A stretch of DNA of 64,000 nucleotides from Nonomuraea wenchangensis. GTDB lineage: Bacteria > Actinomycetota > Actinomycetes > Streptosporangiales > Streptosporangiaceae. Shown piece by piece: positions 60,193 through 64,000 of this stretch. The stretch is from the NCBI RefSeq assembly GCF_900111685.1, contig NZ_FOHX01000010.1:62001-126000 (forward strand), written 5' to 3'. The first letter of the stretch is position 1. Every line of letters starts with the position of its first letter. The position numbers and the translations under genes are program-made. The notes beneath the pieces were generated by a model that was not told where the DNA came from, made no database searches, and saw only the letters and a program-made list of their open reading frames with translations.

Positions 60193-62475
60193 TCAGCCGG
60201 CCACGTACTGCCGCAGGTGCCGGGCCGTGAGCGTCTCGCCATCCGCGACCAGCTCGGCCGGGGTGCCGGTGAAGACCACCCGGCCGCCGTCGTGACCCGC
60301 GCCTGGACCGAGGTCGATGATCCGGTCGGCGTGCGCCATCACGGCCTGGTGGTGCTCGATGACGATCACCGAGTTGCCGTCCTCGACCAGCCGGTCCAGC
60401 AGCCCGAGCAGCTGGTCCACGTCGGCCAGGTGCAGGCCGGTGGTGGGCTCGTCCAGCACGTACGTCGTCCCGCCCCGCGCCATGTGGATGGCCAGCTTGA
60501 GCCGCTGCCGCTCGCCGCCGGACAGCGTGGTCAGCGGCTGCCCCAGCCCGAGGTAGCCGAGGCCCACGGCGGACATCCGCTCCAGGATCCCCTTGGCCTG
60601 CCCGGTGGTGAAGAACCCGGCGGCCTCGGCCACGGGCATGCCGAGCACGTCGCTGATGTTCTTGCCGCGCAGCGTGTACGTCAGCACCTCCGGCGTGAAG
60701 CGCCGCCCCTCGCACTTCTCGCACACCGACGCGACCTCGGCCATCATCTGCAGGTCGGTGTAGATGAGGCCGATGCCCTTGCACGCCGGGCAGGCGCCTT
60801 CGGAGTTGGCGCTGAACAGGCCCGGCTTGACCCCGTTGGCCTTGGCGAAGGCGGCCCTGATCGGGTCGAGCAGGCCGGTGTAGGTGGCCGGGTTGCTGCG
60901 GCGCGAGCCGCGGATCGGCGACTGGTCGGCCACGACCACGCCCTCGCGGCCGGCGACGTAGCCGTGGATGAGCGAGCTCTTGCCCGACCCGGCCACGCCG
61001 GTGATCACGGTCAGCACGCCGAGCGGCACGTCCACCGTGACGTCGCGCAGGTTGTGCAGGCTCGCGCCCTCGATCCGCAGGTGGCCGGAGGGCGTGCGGG
61101 GCCGCTCGCGCAGCTTCGCCCGGTGGCCGAGGTAGCGGCCGGTGAGCGTGCCGGAGGCGCGCAGCCCGTCGAGGTCGCCCGTGTAGCAGACCTGCCCGCC
61201 GCCGGCGCCCGCGGCCGGCCCGAGGTCCACGACGTGGTCGGCGATGGCGATCGTCTCCGGCTTGTGCTCGACGACCAGCACCGTGTTGCCCTTGTCGCGC
61301 AGCCGCAGCAGCAGGTCGTTCATCCGCTGGACGTCGTGCGGGTGCAGCCCGGCGGTGGGCTCGTCGAAGACGTACGTGACGTCGGTGAGGCTGGAGTTGA
61401 GATGGCGCACCATCTTGACCCGCTGCGCCTCGCCGCCCGACAGGGTCGCCGACTCGCGGTCCAGGCTGAGGTAGCCGAGGCCGATGCCGGTCAGCGAGTC
61501 GAGCGTGGCGAGCAGGCCGTCCAGCACCGGGCCGACGGCCTCGGCGGAGAGGCCGCGGACGAACTCGGCGAGGTCGTCGACCTGCATGGCCGAGCACTCG
61601 GCGATGTTGCGCCCGGCGATCCTGGCCGAGCGGGCCGCCTCGTTGAGCCGGGAGCCGCCGCAGTCGGGGCAGGTGGTCAGCTTGAGCGCGCGGTCGGCGA
61701 AGGCGCGGGCGGCCGGCTGCATCGACTCGCGGTCCTTGCCGAGGTAGGAGCGCCGGACCCGGACGGCGAGCCCTTCGTAGGTGAAGGAGTTGGAGCCGTA
61801 CTTGATCTTGGTGGGGGGTTTGTGGAGCAGGTCCTCCCACTGCTGCGGGGTGAAGTCCTTCAGCTTGACGGCGGGGTCGTAGAGGCCGGAGGCGGCCAGG
61901 ACCTGCCAGAGCCAGCTGTCCACCGCGTGGCCGGGGACCTTGACGGCGCCCTCGTTCAGCGACAGCTCCCTGTCGACCAGCGCGTCCACGTCGATCTCCG
62001 AGGCCTTGCCGAGGCCCTCGCAGGCCGGGCACATGCCCTCGGCCAGGTTGAAGCTGAAGGCGGAGGCGGAGCCGACGTGGGGGACGCCGACGCGGCTGAA
62101 GATGATGCGCAGCATGGTGTGCGCGTCGGTGGCGGTGCCCACGGTGGAGCGGGCGTTGGCGCCCATGCGCTCCTGGTCGACGATGATCGCGGCGCTCAGG
62201 TTGTGCAGGGCGTCCACGTCAGGGCGGGCCTGGCTCGGCATGAAGCCCTGCACGAACGCGCTGTAGGTCTCGTCGATGAGCCGCCGCGACTCGGCGGCGA
62301 TGGTGTCGAAGACGAGCGAGGACTTGCCCGAGCCGGACACCCCGGTGAAGACGGTGAGCCGGCGCTTGGGGATGTCGAGGGAGACGTCCTTGAGGTTGTT
62401 CTCCCGGGCGCCACGGACCTGGATGAGGTCGTGGCCGTCGGCGGCGGTGTGGTCGTGGCGGTGCGTGGGAACCAC
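60193..62475 (-). CDS. Class-II UvrA-like excinuclease ABC subunit (UvrA2/DrrC type)
   Basis: 760 aa from GTG 62475 (AAAGGGG upstream), shorter than UvrA1 (~950) because the UvrB-binding region is reduced. Two ABC modules: GVSGSGKSSLVFDT and GVAGSGKSSLIHGY Walker A, TLSGGEAQRVKMVRHL and TLSGGERQRLKLAIHM signatures. Zinc fingers CPACEGLG, CPDCGGSR, CPACKGIG and CEKCEGRR. Such proteins bind damaged DNA and in antibiotic producers confer self-resistance to DNA-binding drugs. Palindromes upstream suggest regulation by a TetR-type protein. Confidence 0.9.
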   Translation of the reverse strand: MVPTHRHDHTAADGHDLIQVRGARENNLKDVSLDIPKRRLTVFTGVSGSGKSSLVFDTIAAESRRLIDETYSAFVQGFMPSQARPDVDALHNLSAAIIVDQERMGANARSTVGTATDAHTMLRIIFSRVGVPHVGSASAFSFNLAEGMCPACEGLGKASEIDVDALVDRELSLNEGAVKVPGHAVDSWLWQVLAASGLYDPAVKLKDFTPQQWEDLLHKPPTKIKYGSNSFTYEGLAVRVRRSYLGKDRESMQPAARAFADRALKLTTCPDCGGSRLNEAARSARIAGRNIAECSAMQVDDLAEFVRGLSAEAVGPVLDGLLATLDSLTGIGLGYLSLDRESATLSGGEAQRVKMVRHLNSSLTDVTYVFDEPTAGLHPHDVQRMNDLLLRLRDKGNTVLVVEHKPETIAIADHVVDLGPAAGAGGGQVCYTGDLDGLRASGTLTGRYLGHRAKLRERPRTPSGHLRIEGASLHNLRDVTVDVPLGVLTVITGVAGSGKSSLIHGYVAGREGVVVADQSPIRGSRRSNPATYTGLLDPIRAAFAKANGVKPGLFSANSEGACPACKGIGLIYTDLQMMAEVASVCEKCEGRRFTPEVLTYTLRGKNISDVLGMPVAEAAGFFTTGQAKGILERMSAVGLGYLGLGQPLTTLSGGERQRLKLAIHMARGGTTYVLDEPTTGLHLADVDQLLGLLDRLVEDGNSVIVIEHHQAVMAHADRIIDLGPGAGHDGGRVVFTGTPAELVADGETLTARHLRQYVAG

Positions 62476-62519
62476 GGGACCCCTTTGTCGGCGAGATTGC
62501 TTAGGGCGTAAGGAGTTAG

Positions 62520-62578
62520 CCGGGACAGCGTACATCGTCCCGGGTGCTCCGTGTTCGGCGTACAGCGTACCGTACGCC
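62520..62578. promoter_or_regulatory. Two operator-like palindromes upstream of the uvrA-like gene
   Basis: CCGGGAC-AGCGTACATC-GTCCCGG (62520-62543) and GGCGTAC-AGCGTACC-GTACGCC (62557-62578, also containing GCGTAC-C-GTACGC) share the core ACAGCGTAC. They lie 45-100 bases before the GTG start. The GTAC-rich symmetry is typical of TetR-family sites; no TetR gene is adjacent. Confidence 0.45.
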
Positions 62579-62592
62579 CTACGCCCCAGCGC

Positions 62593-63756
62593 TCAGGCGG
62601 ACAGGGGGTTCGCGTGCCGGTGGTGCAGGCCGATCACCGGGATCTCGTGCAGGCTGCCCGAGTACAGGAACTGGGTCATGCCGATGAGCAGCCGCCGTAC
62701 GTCCTCCTGGGGGCGCACCACCAGGCGCAGGAACTGGCTGGTGGTGCCGAGCTTGTTGCCGCACTCGCGGACGTACACGCCGTGCTCGGTCAGCAGGTGG
62801 TCGCGCAGCGGCACCCCGTCGTGCCCCGGCGGCAGCTTGACCAGCAGGAAGTTGCCCTGCGAGGCGTACACCGACAGCCCCGGCATGGTGCTGAGCTGCT
62901 GGAACATCGCCCGCCGGTCGCTGGAGAGGCGTCGCAGGCTCTCCTGGTACTCGGCGCCGAACTGCTTCATCAGGAACACCATGACCTCGGCGAAGGAGTT
63001 GAGGTTCCACTTGGGCAGCGCGTCGCGCACCCGCCCCGCCAGCGCCGGGTTGGCGACCATGTAGCCGAAGCGGATGCCGTGCAGGCCGAAGTTCTTGCCC
63101 AGGCTGCGCAGCACGATCACGTTGGGCCGCACCGCCGCCTCTGCCGCCACGCCCGGGTACGGCTCGGCGTCCACGAACTCGCCGAACGACTCGTCGATGA
63201 TCACCAGGTCGAGGTCGATGAGCTCGTCCATCAGCCGGACGACCTCGTGCTTGGGCAGATAGCCGCCGTCGGGGTTGTTGGGGTTGCAGATCACCGCCAC
63301 GCGCGAGCCGCGGGTGCGGACGAACGAGACGTAGTCGGCCACGTCGAGGGCGAAGTTGCGGCTCTCCAGCAGCGGATACATGTCCACCCGCTTGCCGGTC
63401 TCCAGCGGCTGGTCGGTCCACCGGCCGAAGGTCGGGATCGGCACCGCCAGGCTCTCGCGCACCAGCAGGTGGTCGATCCAGGTGATCAGCTCCGTGGAGC
63501 CGTTGCCCATGGCGACCGTCTGAGGGTGCAGCCCCAGCGTGGCGCACAGCTCGGCGGTGATCGTGGCGGCGTCGCTCGGGTAGAACTTGAGTATCGTCTC
63601 CAGATTCCTCCCGAGGTGCTCGAAGATCTCGGGCGTCGGGAAGTACGGGTTGCACGGTATGCAGAAGTCCACCGGTGCGCGCTCTCCGGCGGAGCCGCGC
63701 AACAGTGAGAAGTACGAAGGGCTGTGCGCCTGTGTACGCAGCAGGCTGAGCTCCAC
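62593..63756 (-). CDS. PLP-dependent aminotransferase, class I/II (HisC/CobD-like)
   Basis: 387 aa from GTG 63756, chosen for GGAGG just upstream; GTG 63777 is the alternative. Fold-type I features: GNGSTELITWIDHL, AVICNPNNPDGGYLP, LVIIDESFGEF and PLP lysine in VLRSLGKNFGLHGIRFGY. The overall pattern is near histidinol-phosphate aminotransferase and threonine-phosphate decarboxylase; it lies far from the other his or cob genes, so function is open. Same strand as the uvrA-like gene but separated by operator-like repeats. Confidence 0.87.
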   Translation of the reverse strand: MELSLLRTQAHSPSYFSLLRGSAGERAPVDFCIPCNPYFPTPEIFEHLGRNLETILKFYPSDAATITAELCATLGLHPQTVAMGNGSTELITWIDHLLVRESLAVPIPTFGRWTDQPLETGKRVDMYPLLESRNFALDVADYVSFVRTRGSRVAVICNPNNPDGGYLPKHEVVRLMDELIDLDLVIIDESFGEFVDAEPYPGVAAEAAVRPNVIVLRSLGKNFGLHGIRFGYMVANPALAGRVRDALPKWNLNSFAEVMVFLMKQFGAEYQESLRRLSSDRRAMFQQLSTMPGLSVYASQGNFLLVKLPPGHDGVPLRDHLLTEHGVYVRECGNKLGTTSQFLRLVVRPQEDVRRLLIGMTQFLYSGSLHEIPVIGLHHRHANPLSA

Positions 63757-63818
63757 GACACCTCCATGGAACACCACGTGTCCGATGTGTGGAGATACGC
63801 GCTACTTGCCGCAGTGGT

Positions 63819-64000
63819 TCATGAGGGTCTGGGGGTCCTGGTCAGGGTCAGGATCGCGATGTCGTCGCGCGGCGGCGCGCCGGTGAAGCGACGCACGTCC
63901 GCGCCGACCGTCTCGGCCAGGCGGCGGGGCGGATGCCTGGCCCACGTGCGCAGCCGCGCGGCCAGCGGGTAGAACGAGCCCTCGCTGTCGCGGGCCTCGG
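63819..64000 (-). CDS. SpoIIE/PP2C-type protein phosphatase, C-terminal fragment
   Basis: Only the last ~60 codons are inside the window (start lies beyond 64000). The read EARDSEGSFYPLAARLRTW ... GAPPRDDIAILTLTR carries the metal-binding Asp pair and closing DDIAILTL strand typical of SpoIIE/RsbU-like phosphatases, which act in anti-sigma partner-switching. N-terminal sensor domains cannot be seen. Confidence 0.8.
   Translation of the reverse strand, partial: EARDSEGSFYPLAARLRTWARHPPRRLAETVGADVRRFTGAPPRDDIAILTLTRTPRPS

Noticed and set aside
60217..62511. 764-codon plus-strand frame antisense to the uvrA-like gene
   Set aside because: Low-complexity Val/Gly/Ala/His translation, a shadow of the minus-strand gene.

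Overview
High-G+C actinobacterial chromosome. Codon third positions are almost all G or C, there are many GTG and a few TTG starts, and genes overlap as ATGA or GTGA. Gene content and order (tkt-tal-pgi-zwf-opcA-pgl next to ctaB/ctaA, a sufR-B-D-ferredoxin-C-S-U-T operon, an Rv1473-type ABC-F locus, acVLRF1) point to a filamentous actinomycete of the Streptosporangiales (Nonomuraea-like). The genus is inference. No rRNA, tRNA, CRISPR, IS element or prophage was seen.

Layout. 1-7434 (minus): pentose-phosphate operon tkt-tal-pgi-like-zwf-opcA-pgl, facing ctaB (haem O synthase). 8749-11693: a PrsW-type membrane protease, a YdcF/SanA protein and ctaA (haem A synthase). 11761-16340: a five-gene hydroxyproline/proline-type catabolic operon (DapA-like, two proline-racemase paralogues, an ornithine-cyclodeaminase-like reductase, GntR). 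16657-22007: transporters (EamA, two MFS, one ABC-2 pair). 22004-28513: the SUF Fe-S assembly operon with a probable iron box, a SufR operator and a terminator. 28514-30778: DEAD-box helicase with a structured leader and a glycine/arginine-rich repeat tail. 30797-35308: LacI-controlled sugar ABC transporter. 35458-36631: hisE-hisG. 36755-40093: ABC transporter plus DesK/DesR-like two-component system. 40090-43663: degenerate EAL-CBS protein, acVLRF1 release factor, and a divergent SDR/TetR pair around a perfect 19-bp inverted repeat. 43677-52397: rhamnogalacturonan-uptake and breakdown cluster (LacI, YesL-like, SBP, two permeases, acetylesterase, PL26-type lyase). 52496-55446: ABC-F gene with a five-codon leader peptide and a hairpin that hides its ribosome-binding site, then a small HTH protein and an enoyl-CoA hydratase. 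55562-64000: ABC exporter, sulfotransferase, LD-carboxypeptidase, an unrecognised protein, a class-II UvrA, a PLP aminotransferase and the 3' end of a SpoIIE/PP2C phosphatase.

How it works together. The first block makes NADPH and pentoses. The suf block builds Fe-S clusters under apparent control by both iron and cluster status. Two LacI-type repressors each sit beside their own sugar-transport operon with matching palindromes. The strongest candidate for something undescribed is the ABC-F leader (52484-52569): a predicted leaderless MHTPD peptide overlaps one arm of a 10-bp inverted repeat whose other arm holds the ABC-F Shine-Dalgarno sequence, as expected for antibiotic-responsive translational attenuation. 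Other leads are the PGI-like protein that lacks catalytic motifs and the matched operators of the rhamnogalacturonan LacI.
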